DNA of 22,454 bases from DASUNQ01 sp036277075. Its GTDB lineage: Bacteria > Acidobacteriota > Thermoanaerobaculia > Multivoradales > UBA5704. The stretch's first letter is position 1. Each line of letters begins with the position of its first letter. The translations under genes and the position numbers were made by a program. Positions 1 through 11,400 of the stretch are shown in pieces. The DNA is taken from the NCBI GenBank assembly GCA_036277075.1, contig DASUNQ010000316.1, positions 1 through 22,454 on the forward strand, given 5' to 3'. A model generated the notes under the pieces. That model searched no databases. It was not told the DNA's origin and saw only the letters and a program-made list of their open reading frames with translations.

Positions 1-2
1 CC

Positions 3-2480
3 CGCCCGCTGCCCGCCGCGCTCGGCGCCGCGGCGGCGGAGCTGGCGCGGCGGGAGGCGGCCACCCCGTTCCTGACCTTCCTCGCCGCCTGGAAGGCGCT
101 CCTCTTCCGCACCACGGCGCAGGAGGACCTGGTGGTGGGCACGCCGGTGGCCGGACGGAGCCCCGAGGAGACGGAAGGGCTGATCGGGCTCTTCGTCAAC
201 ACCCTCGCGCTGCGGACGCGCGTGGACGGGCGGCTGGGGTTCCGCGCTCTCCTCGGGCGGGTGCAGGAGACGGCGCTCGCCGCGTTCGCCCACCAGGACC
301 TGCCGTTCGAAGAGATCGTCGAGGAGCTGGCGCCGGAGCGCAGCCTCTCCCACGCGCCGCTGGTGCAGGTGATCTTCGGCCTGCAGGACGCCGCCACCCA
401 CCCGCCGGAGCTGCCCGGCCTGGCGGTGCGGCACTTCCCGGCCGGCCACGGCACGGCCAAGTTCGACCTCGCGCTGTCGCTGGCCGAGGCGGGCGGCGGG
501 CGGGAGGCCCGCCTCGACGCCCGCGCCGACGTCTACGACGAAGCGGACCTCGAGCGACTGCTGGCCGCCTTCGAGACGCTGCTCGCGGCGGCCCTCGCCG
601 AGCCCGACCGCGCGCTCGAGGAGCTGCCGCTGCTCTCCGCCGCCGAGCGGCGGCAGGTCCTCGTCGAGTGGAACGACACGGCCGTCGTCCTGCCGGCGGA
701 GCCGACGATTCCGGCGCTGTTCGCGCGCCAGGCGCGGGAGCGGGCGGATGCGGTGGCGCTGGTGTGGGACGGCGGGAGCCTCTCCTACGGCGAGCTGGAG
801 GCGCGGTCCAACCGCCTGGCGCGGCGGCTGGCCCGGCTGGGTGTGAGTGCGGAGAGCCTGGTGGGAGTGGCGCTGGAGCGCTCGGCGGAGCTGATCGTGG
901 CGCTGCTCGCGATCGTCAAGACGGGCGGCGCCTACCTGCCGCTCGACCCCGAGTACCCGCGCGACCGGCTGGCCTGGATGCTGGAGGACGCGCGCCGCGG
1001 GCAGGGGGGGCTGGTGGTGGTGACGCGCGGCGAGCTGGCGGCGGGCCTGCCGGAATTGCCGTCGCGCTGTCGGGTGGTCGACCTCGACCGGGAAGATCTC
1101 GAGAAGGAGAGCGCGGCGCCGCTTGCGGTGCCGTCGAGCGGGGACCACCTGGCGTACGTGCTCTACACCTCGGGCTCGACCGGCCGGCCGAAGGGGGTCG
1201 CGGTGCCGCACCGCGCCGTGGCGCGGCTGGTGCGCGGGGCGGACTACGCGGAGCTCGGGCCGGAGGAGGTCTTCCTGCAGCTCGCGCCCGTGCCGTTCGA
1301 CGCCTCGACGCTGGAGATCTGGGGGCCGCTGCTCAACGGCGGGCGGCTGGCGTTGCTGGCGCCGGGACGGGCCTCGCTCGAAGAGCTGGGCGGGGCGATC
1401 GCGCGTCACGGAGTGACGACGCTCTGGCTGACCGCCGGGCTCTTCCACCAGATGGTGGAGGCGCAGCTCGGAGCGTTGCTCGGAGTGCGCCAGCTCCTGG
1501 CCGGCGGCGACGTGCTGGCGCCGGCGCAGGTGGCGCGGGTGCTGGCGGCGCGGGAGGCGGCCGGCGGCGGCGGGGTGGTGATCAACGGCTACGGCCCGAC
1601 CGAAAACACGACGTTCACCTGCTGCCACCGGATGGCGGCGGCGGCGGAGGTGCCGGCGAGCGTGCCGATCGGGCGGCCGATCGCCAACACCCGGGTGTAC
1701 CTGCTCGACGGGGGGCTGCAGCCGGTGCCGGTGGGGGTGGCGGGGGAGCTGTACGCGGCCGGCGAAGGGCTGGCGCGCGGCTACCTGCACCGTCCGGAGC
1801 TGACCGCGGAGCGTTTCGTGCCGGACCCGTTCGGCGACGGCGGGCGGCTCTATCGCACCGGGGACTTGGCGCGCTGGCGGCCGGACGGGGTGGTGGAGTT
1901 TCTGGGTCGCCTGGACGGGCAGGTGAAGCTGCGCGGGTTCCGCGTCGAGATCGGCGAGGTGGAAGCGGTTCTCGCCGCGCACCCGGCGGTGGGACAGGCG
2001 GCGGTGGCGCTGCGCGGAGGGGCCACCGACGGGGCGGAGGACAAACGTCTGGTGGCCTACGTGGTGCCGACCGAAGGGGAGGTCGGAGGGCCGGAGCTGG
2101 TGGCGGCGCTGCGCTCCCACCTCGCGCAGCAGCTCCCCGACTACATGGTGCCTTCGGCCTGGGTGACGCTCGAGCGGCTGCCGCTCAACGCCAACGGCAA
2201 GGTGGACCGGGGCGCCCTGCCGGAGCCGGGGCCGGCCCTGGGCGCCGAGACGGCGGACGCCGCGCCGCGGACGCCGCTCGAAGAGCTGCTCGTCCAGGTG
2301 TGGGAGGGGCTGCTGGCGGTGCGCGGGGTCGCGCGCAGCGACTCGTTCTTCGACCTCGGGGGGCACTCGCTGCTGGCCACCCGGGTGGTGTCGCGGTTGC
2401 GTGAGCTGCTCGGGGTGGAGGTCCCGCTGCGGGCGCTGTTCGAGGAGCCGACGCTGGCGGGGCTGGCGGGGCGGGTGGAG
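3..2480 (+). other. NRPS module 1: partial C, A1 (Val-like), PCP1
   Basis: Bases 3 to about 640 encode the C-terminal half of a condensation domain (VVGTPVAGR and GLIGLFVNTL motifs); its HHxxxDG lies outside the window. A1 spans about 700-2220, with YTSGSTGRPKG near 1162, YGPTENTT near 1590, YRTGDLAR near 1852 and the terminal NANGKVDR lysine near 2195. Aligning by hand to GrsA pocket positions gives DALWLGGTFK. From memory this resembles valine codes (DAFWIGGTFK), so a branched aliphatic substrate is my inference. PCP1 spans about 2269-2480, with the phosphopantetheine serine codon at 2367. No epimerisation domain follows, so an L-residue would be passed on. The end of A1 and all of PCP1 are nearly duplicated in module 2. 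Confidence 0.85.
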
Positions 2481-5400
2481 ACGCTGCTCGCGGCGGGAGA
2501 GAGCCCGTCCGCGCCGCCGCTCGCGCCCCGACCGCACGGCGGCCGCCCGCTCGCCTCCTTCGCCCAGGAGCGGATCTGGTTCCTGGACCAGATGGGAGGC
2601 GCCGAGGCCTGGGCCCGCGCCGCCTACAACGTGCCGCTCGCCCTCGACGTCGACGGCCCTCTCGACCGCCCGGCCCTGGCGGCGGCGCTGGCCGTGGTCG
2701 TGGCCCGTCACGAGGTCCTGCGCACCAGCTTCGACCTCGCGGAGGGCCGGCTGGCGCAGGTCGTCGCGCCCCGGCTCGAGCCGCCTCTGCCGCTGGTGGA
2801 CCTCTCGGGGCTGGCCGCGGCGGCAGGCGGCCGGGCCGACTCCGAGGCCCGCCGCCTGGCGGGGGAAGAGGCGCGCCGCCACTTCGACCTCGCGCGTGGG
2901 CCGCTGCTGCGCTGCGCCCTCCTCCGCCGCGGGCCCGCCGCGTCCGCGGACCGCCACCGGCTGCTCCTTACCCTGCACCACGTCGTCGCCGACGGCTGGT
3001 CGCTGGGCGTGCTGCTCGCCGAGCTGGCGGAACTCTACGCCGCCGCCCTCGACCGGCGCCCCGCGGCGCTCCCGCCGCTGCGGATCCAGTACGCCGACTA
3101 CGCCGCCTGGCAGCGCGACCGGCTCGCCGGCCCGCAGCTCGCGGCGCAGCTCGGCCACTGGCTGGAGCGCCTGGACGGCCTGCCGGACGGACTGGAGCTG
3201 CCCGCGGACCGCCCGCGTCCCGCCGCGCCCGACTATCGCGGCGCGCGGCTGCGGCGCCACCTGCCAGCCGGCCTGCTGGCGGACCTCGGGGCGCTCGGCC
3301 GGCGGCAGGGGACGACGCTGTTCATGACGCTCATGGCCGGTTTTCAAGCGCTGCTCGCGCGCTGGAGCGGGAGCGAGGACCTGGCCGTGGGCTCGCCCGT
3401 CGCGGGGCGCGACCGGGCGGAGCTGGAGGGGCTGATCGGCCTCTTCGTCAACACCCTGGTGCTGCGCGGCGACCTCTCCGGCGACCCGCGCGGCACCGAC
3501 CTGCTGGCGCGGGTGCGAGAGGCGGCGCTCGCCGCCTGGGCGCACCAGGACCTGCCGTTCGAGAAGCTGGTCGAGGAGCTGGCGCCGCGCCGGCACCTCG
3601 GCCGCGCGCCGCTCTTCCAGGTCTTCATGGTGCTCCAGAACGCGCCGCTCAGCCCGCCGCGGCTGCCGGGCCTCGCGGTGCGCCCCGTCCCGCCCGCCGA
3701 GGCGGAAGAGACGGCGGTCAAGTTCGACCTGGCGCTGGCCTTCGCCGCCTCCGAGGACGGCCTGACCCTCGAGGCCGAGTACAGCCGCGACATCTTCGAG
3801 GGCGCGAGCGTGGCCCGGCTCGTCAAGCATCTCGAGACGCTGCTCGCGGGCCTCGCGGCGGCGCCCGAGCTGCGAGTCTCGGAGCTGCCGCTGCTCTCCG
3901 CCGCCGAGACGCGGCAACTGCTCGTCGAGTGGAACGACACCGGCTCGGCGCTGGCGCTGTCGGCGGCGCCGGCGCTCCTCCACCGGCTCTGCGCGGAGCA
4001 GGCCGACCGCACACCGGACGCCCCGGCCGTGCTCTACGCGCCGGCGGGCGGAGAGGCGGTGGAGCTGACCTACCGCGCCCTCCAGCGCCGCGCGCGGCGC
4101 CTCGCCCGCCACTTGCGCGCACTCGGCGTGGGGCCGGAGGTGCGTGTCGGGGTCGCCCTCGAGCGCACGCCGGAGCTGCCGGTGGCGCTGCTGGCGGTGC
4201 TCGAGGCCGGCGGCGCCTACGTGCCGCTGGACCCCGCCTACCCCGCCGCGCGGCTGGCGGCGATGGTGGAGGACGCCCGCGCCGGGCAGCAGGGGTTCGT
4301 CCTCCTCACCCAGGAGCGGCTGGTGCCGCGCATCGAGGCGGCGCTGGGCGCGCTGGACGCTCCGCCGGTCCACCTGCTCTGCCTCGACGCCGAGGTGGAC
4401 GCGGGGCTCGCCGAGGCCGCCGAGGGGGAGGAGCTGCTCCCGGCCGCGGTCGACCCGGACAACCTCGCCTACCTGATCTACACCTCCGGCTCGACCGGCC
4501 GCCCCAAAGGGGTGGCGATCACCCACCGCAGCGCCGCCGCCCTGCTCGCCTGGGCCCGCACGCTCTTCCCCCCGGAGGATCTGGCCGGCGTTTTCGCCTC
4601 GACCTCGATCAACTTCGACCTTTCGGTCTTCGAGCTCTTCGTGCCGCTCGCCGGCGGCGGCACGGTGGTTCTGGGAGAGGACGCCCTCGCGCTCGCCGGC
4701 AGTCCCCTCGCGGCGCGGGTGACGCTGGTCAACACCGTCCCCTCGGCGATGGCCGAGCTGGTACGCCTGGGGGCGGTGCCGCCGACGGTGCGCACCGTCA
4801 ACCTCGCCGGCGAGCCGCTGCGCGGCGCCCTGGCGCGCCGTCTCTACGAGCTGCCTCACGTCGCGCGGGTGCTCAACCTCTACGGCCCCTCGGAGGACAC
4901 CACCTACTCGACGGTGGCCCTGGCGCCGCGGCACGGCGAGCCCACCATCGGCGTGCCGGTCACCGGCACCCGCGCCTACGTGGTGGACCGCTGGGGCCGG
5001 CCGGCGCCGGCCGGGGTACCGGGCGAGCTCCTGCTGGGCGGCGAGGGGCTGGCCCGCGGCTATCTCCACCGCCCCGACCTGACCGCCGAGCGCTGGGTGC
5101 CCGATCCCTTCTCCGGCGCCGCGGGCGCCCGCCTCTATCGCACCGGCGACCTCGCGCGCTGGCTGTCGGAGGGGGAGCTGGAGTTCCTCGGGCGGATCGA
5201 CCACCAGGTCAAGGTGCGGGGCTTCCGCATCGAGATGGGCGAGCTGGAGGCGGCGCTCGCCGCGCACCCGGCGGTGCGCGAGGCCGTGGTGCTGGCGCGC
5301 GAGACGCCGCACGCGGCCGGCGCCCTGTCCGGGGAGAAGCGCCTCGTGGCCTACGTCGTGCCGGCCGAGGGGGAGGTCGCAGGGCCGGAGCTGGCGGCGG

Positions 5401-8400
5401 CGTTGCGCTCCCACCTCGCGCAGCAGCTCCCCGACTACATGGTGCCGTCGGCCTGGGTGACGCTCGAGCGGCTGCCGCTCAACGCCAACGGCAAGGTGGA
5501 CCGGGCCGCCCTGCCGGAGCCGGGGCCGGCCGTGGGCGCCGCGACGGCGGACGCCGCGCCGCGGACGCCGCTCGAGGAGCTGCTGGCGCAGGTGTGGGAG
5601 GAGCTGCTGGCGGTTCGTGGGGTCTCGCGCAGCGACTCGTTCTTCGACCTCGGGGGGCACTCGCTGCTGGCTACCCGCGTGGTGTCGCGGCTGCGCGAGC
5701 TGCTGGGAGTGGAAGTACCGCTGCGGGCGCTGTTCGAGGAGCCGACGGTGGCAGGGCTGGCGGCGAGGGTCGAGGCGTTGCGTGCCGCCGCGCTCGGCAC
5801 GGCGGTGCCGCCGCTGGGGCGCCGGCGGCGCGACGGCCGCGCGCCGGCCTCCTTCGCCCAGGAGCGCTTCTGGTTCCTCGAGCAGATGGAAGGGCAAGGC
5901 GCCGTCTACAACGTGCCGGCGGCCCTGGCCATGGACGGTCCGCTCGAGGTGCCGGCGCTCGCCGCCGCGCTGGCGGCGCTGGTCGCCCGGCACGAGGCGC
6001 TGCGCACCAGCTTCGCCGAGGAGGGCGGGCGGGTGGTGCAGATCGTCGCTCCCGAGCTGCCGATCGCCCTGCCGCTGGTGGACCTGTCGGCGCTGGGCGC
6101 GCAGGCGGCGGGCGAGGCGAGGCGCCTGTCCGCGGCTGCCGCGGCGCGGCCCTTCGATCTGGCGCGCGGGCCGGTGCTGCGGGCGCTCCTGCTGCGTCTT
6201 CCCGCGGACGGATCGTCGGCCGCTGGCGCGGCGCCCGCCCGCCACCTCTTGCACCTCTGCCTCCACCACGTGGCCTGCGACGGCTGGTCGATGGGCGTGT
6301 TGTTCGGCGAGCTGGCCGAGCTCTACGGCGCCGCGGCGGGCTCGCGCCCGGCGGCGCTCGCGCCGCTGCCGATCCAGTACGCCGACTTCGCCGCCTGGCA
6401 GCGCGAGTGGCTGGAGGGCCCGGCCCTCGAGGCGCAGCTCGGCTTCTGGCGCGCGACGCTCGCGGAGCTGCCGCCGTTCCTCGAGCTGCCCACCGACCGG
6501 CCGCGCCCGGCGGTCCGCGGCTTCCGCGGCGGTCGCCGCACCGCGCTCCTGCCGCCGGCGCTGGCCGCGGGAGCGGCGGCGCTCGGCCGGCGGCACGGCA
6601 CGACGCTGTTCATGACGCTCCTCGCCGCCTACCAGACGCTGCTGTCGCGCAGCACCGGCAGCGAGCGGCTGGCGGTCGGGTCGCCGGTGGCCGGGCGCAC
6701 GCAGGCGGCGACCGAGGGCCTGATCGGCTGCTTCGTCAACACCCTGGCCCACGCCGGCGACCTGCGCGGCGATCCCACGGTCGCGACGCTTCTCGCCCGC
6801 ACCCGCGAGGCGACGCTCGACGCCCTGGCCCACCAGGAGCTGCCGTTCGAGGGGCTGGTCGAGGCGCTCCAGCCGCCGCGCGACCTCGTCCACCCGCCGC
6901 TGTTCCAGGTGATGCTGGTGGTGCAGAACACGCCGGCGCCGGCGCCGCCGCCGCGCTGGCCGGGGCTCGAGGTGGCGCAGGCGCCGGCCGGGAACGCGAG
7001 CGCGAAGTTTGACCTGACGCTGGCGTTCGCGGCCGACGGGTCCGGCGGCCTGTGGGCGGAGGTCGAGTACGACCGCGACCTCTTCGACCCCGCGACCGCC
7101 GAGCGTCTGGAGCGGCGGTTGGCGCTGCTGCTCGGCGGCATGGTCGAGCAGCCGGAGGCGCGGCTCTCCGAGCTGCCGTTCCTGGCGCCCGCCGAGCTGG
7201 CGCAGGTGCTGGTCGAGTGGAACGACACCGCGGCGCCCGTTCCGGGCGGCACGGCGGTGAGCGCTTTCGAGGCCTGGGCGCGGCGCCGGCCGGCGGCGAC
7301 GGCGGTCGAGTCGGCGGAGGGGGCGCTCACCTACGGCGCGCTCGCCGCCTGGGCCGACCGGCTGGCGGCCGACCTGCGCGGCCTTGGAGTCGGACGCGGG
7401 GCGCGGGTGGCGGTGGTCATGGAGCACTCCGCGGCGCGGGTGGCGGCCGTGCTCGCGGTGCACAAGGCGGGGGGCGCCTACGTCTCCCTCGATCCCGCCG
7501 ACCCGCCGGAGCGGCTGGGCTTCCTGCTCGCCGACTGCGGCGCGGCGGCGGCGCTGAGCGCGGCGCCGATCGCCGGCGGGCGGCGCTGCTTCCTGGTGGG
7601 CCGGGAAGGCCTCGAGCCGGCCGGCGGAGCCACGCCGCCGCAGAACGCTCGCCCGATGGCCGCCGCCGCCGATCCCGAGGATCTGGCCTACGTCATCTAT
7701 ACCTCGGGCTCGACCGGCGTCCCCAAGGGGGTCGAGGTACCGCACCGCGGGCTCGCGAGCCTCGTCGCCTGGCACCTCGCCGCCTACGGCCTCGGGCCCG
7801 GAGACCGCACCACGCAGCTCGCCGGGGTGGGCTTCGACGCCTCCGTGTGGGAGCTCTGGCCGGCGCTCGCTTCCGGCGCGACGCTGGTCGTGGCGCCGGC
7901 CGAGCTGCGGGCCGATCCGCCGCGTCTCGTGCCGTGGCTCGCCGCGCAGGAGATCAGCGTCTGCTTCCTGCCGACGCCGGTGGCCGAGCTGGCCCTGGCC
8001 GAGGCCTGGCCGCCGGAGGTCCGCCTGCGCGTGCTCCTGACCGGTGGCGACCGCCTGCGGCGGGCCCCCGATCCGGGTCTGCCCTTCCGCCTGGTCAACC
8101 ACTACGGCCCGACCGAGTACAGCGTCGTCGCCACCTGCGGCGAGGTCGTCACCGGCTCCGCGGGCGCGCCGACGATCGGCGGGCCCATCGCCAACACCCG
8201 AGCGTACGTGCTCGACGGCGCCGGCCGACCCGTGCCGGCGGGCATCGCGGGCGAGCTCCATCTCGGCGGCAACGGCCTCGCGCGCGGCTACCTCGCCCGG
8301 CCGGACCTCACCGCCGAGCGCTTCCTGCCCGATCCGTTCGGCGGCGTGCCGGGCGGGCGTCTCTACCGCACCGGCGATCTGGCGCGCTGGCGCCCCGACG

Positions 8401-11400
8401 GGACGATCGAGTTCCTGGGGCGGCTCGACGGACAGGTGAAGCTGCGCGGCTTCCGCATCGAGACCGGCGAGGTGGAGGCGGTGCTGGCGGCGCACCCGGC
8501 GGTGGCGCAGGCTGCGGTGCTGCTGCGGACCGCCGCCGGCGGCGAGACGGGCTCGGCCGAGGACAAGCGCCTCGTGGCCTACGTCGTCCCGGGAGCGGAG
8601 TGGTCCGCGGGGCCGGAGCTGACGGAGGCGCTGCGCGCCCACCTGGCGCACCGGCTCCCCGACTACATGGTGCCGTCGGCCTGGGTGGCGCTCGCCGAGC
8701 TGCCGCTGACGCCGAACGGCAAGCTCGACCGCACCGCGCTGCCGGAGCCGGACCTCGCCGCGGCCGGCGACGCCTACGCGCCGCCGCGTGCCGGGATGGA
8801 GGAGCTGCTCGCCGGGTTCTGGACCGAGCTGCTGGGGGCGCCGCGGGTGGGAGCCGGGGACGACTTCTTCGCGCTGGGCGGGCACTCGCTGCTCGCCGCG
8901 CGGCTGGTGTCGCGCCTGCGCGAGGCGCTCGGCGTCGAGCTGCCGCTGCGGCGGGTTTTCGAGCGGCCGGTGCTCGCCGACCTGGCGCGCGAGCTGGAGG
9001 CCGTGCACGGCCTCGCGGCCGCGGCGGCGGGCGCGGCGGCGCCGCCGCTCCTCCCCCGGCGGGACGCCGCGGACGGCACGGCGCCGCTCTCCTGGGCGCA
9101 GGAGCGGCTCTGGTTCCTCGACCAGTTCGAGCCGGGGACCGCCGCCTACAACGTCCCCGCCGTCCTGCGCCTCACCGGATCGCTGCGTCCCGACGCCTTG
9201 GCCGCCGCGTTCGCCGAGGTCGAACGGCGCCACGAGGTCCTGCGCACGACCTTCCGCTTGGCCGCCGACGGCGACCGGCCGGTCCAGGCGATCGCGCCGC
9301 CGGGCCCGGCGCGGTCGCTGCCGCTGGTAGACCTCTCGGGCCTCGCGCCCGCGGCCGTCGAGGCGGAGGCGGCGCGCCTGGCGGCCGCCGAGGCGCTGCG
9401 CCCCTTCGACCTGGCGGCCGGGCCGCTCACCAGCCGCCGGCTGCTGCGCCTCGGCGGCGACCGCCACCTGCTCCTCCTCAACCAGCACCACATCGTCACC
9501 GACGGCTGGTCGCTGGGGGTGCTGATCCGGGAGCTGTCGGCGCTCTATCCGGCGCTGCTCGAAGGGCGGCCCGCGCCGCTGCCGCTGCTGCCGGTGCAGT
9601 ACGCCGACTACGCCGCGTGGCAGCGCGAGTGGCTGGCCGGCGAGGTGATGGCGTCCCAGGTGGCGCACTGGTGCGAGCGTCTCGCCGGCGCGCCGCCGCT
9701 GCTCGAGCTGCCCACCGACCGGGCGCGGCCGCCGGTCCAGAGCTTCCGCGGCGACTGGCACTCCCTGGTCCTGCCGGCGGAGCTGACCGGCGCGCTCGCC
9801 GCGCTCTCGCGCCGCTCCGGGGCGAGCCTGTTCATGACGCTCCTCGCCGGCTTCAAGCTCCAACTGGCGCGCCTCGCGGGTCGGGAGGACGTCTCGGTGG
9901 GCTCCCCCATCGCCGGCCGCGGGCGGGGCGAGACCGAGGGGCTGATCGGCTTCTTCCTCAACTCCCTGGTCCTGCGCACCGATCTTTCCGGCGCCCTGGC
10001 CGGAGAGCTCTCCTTCCGCGACCTGCTCGGCCGCGTGCGCGAGACGGCGCTGCAGGCCTACGCCCACCAGGACGTGCCGTTCGAGAGGCTCCTCGAAGAG
10101 CTGCAGCCGGCGCGCAGCCTGAGCTACACGCCGCTCTTCCAGGTCTTCCTCAACATGCTGAACCTGCCGAGGTGGGACCGGTGGCTCGGGCCGGAGCTGG
10201 CGCTCGAGGTCGCGGGGGCGCCGACGGTGCAGTCGAAGTTCGACCTCACCCTCTACGTCGTCCAGGGACCGGCGGAAGGCGACGGGTTGCGCATCGACTG
10301 GGTCTACAACGCCGATCTCTTCGACCGCGCGCGGGTCGTCGAGATGGGCCGCCAGCTCGAGGCGCTGCTGCGCCAGGCCGTCGCGGCGCCCGAGGCGCCG
10401 GTGGCCGGCTTCTCGCTCTCGAGCGAAGCCGCGCGGGCGGTGCTGCCCGATCCGGCCGCGCCCCTGGACGCCGCCTGGCGCGGCTCGGTCCCGGAGCGCT
10501 TCGCCGAGATGGCGCGCCGCTTCCCGCAGCGGCCGGCGGTCGCGGACGGCCGCCGCGCCTGGAGCTACCGCGAGCTCGACGAGGCGGCGAGCCGCCTCGC
10601 CAACCTGCTGCGCGCCGAGGGCGTCGAGCGCGGCGACTTCGTCGTCCTCTGGTCCCATCGCAGCGCGCCGCTGGTGCTGGCGCTCCTCGGCACCCTGCGG
10701 GCCGGCGCCGCCTTCGTGTCGCTCGACCCCGACTACCCGGCGCCGCGCCTGCTCCAGATGCTGGCGCTCGCGCGCCCCAAGGCCTTCGTGGCGCTCGCGG
10801 CCGCCGGGCCGGTGCCGGCCGAGGTCGAGGAGTGGCTGGCGGCTTCCGGCTGCCGCTGTCGCCTGACCCTGCCGGAAGCGCCGCAGGGCGGCGCTTCGGA
10901 CCCGCTCCTCGCGCTCCTCGCCGCCGCCTCGCCCGAGGACCCGCGCGTGGCGCTCGGGCCCGACGACCCGGCCTACGCCGCCTTCACCTCCGGCTCGACC
11001 GGTGTGCCCAAGGGGATCCTCGGGCGGCACGGCTCGCTCACCCACTTCCTGCCCTGGCAGCGCCGGGAGTTCGGCTTCGACGAGAGCGACCGCTTCAGCA
11101 TGCTCTCGGGCCTGGCGCACGATCCGCTCCACCGCGACGTCTTCACGCCGCTCCAGCTCGGCGCCGCGATCGCGGTGCCCGATCCGCGCGAGATCGGCAC
11201 CCCCGGCTACCTGGCGGCATGGATGCGGCGCGAGCGCGTGACGGTCACGCATCTGACCCCGGCGATGGGACAGCTCCTGGCCGGGGTGGAGGGCACGGAA
11301 GACGTGCCGGCCGCCGGCGTGCCGTCGCTGCGCTGGGCGTTCCTGGTCGGCGACGTGCTGTCGCGGCGCGACGTCCTCCGTCTCGAAGCGCTCGCCCCGG

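Noticed and set aside
11115..11138. An A4 pocket reading with His at position 235 (loss of the conserved Asp).
   Set aside because: Shifting by one residue puts the Asp of HDP at 235 and gives DPR-H-FV-Y-RA-K, matching the Lys2 aminoadipate code; the Asp is therefore retained.
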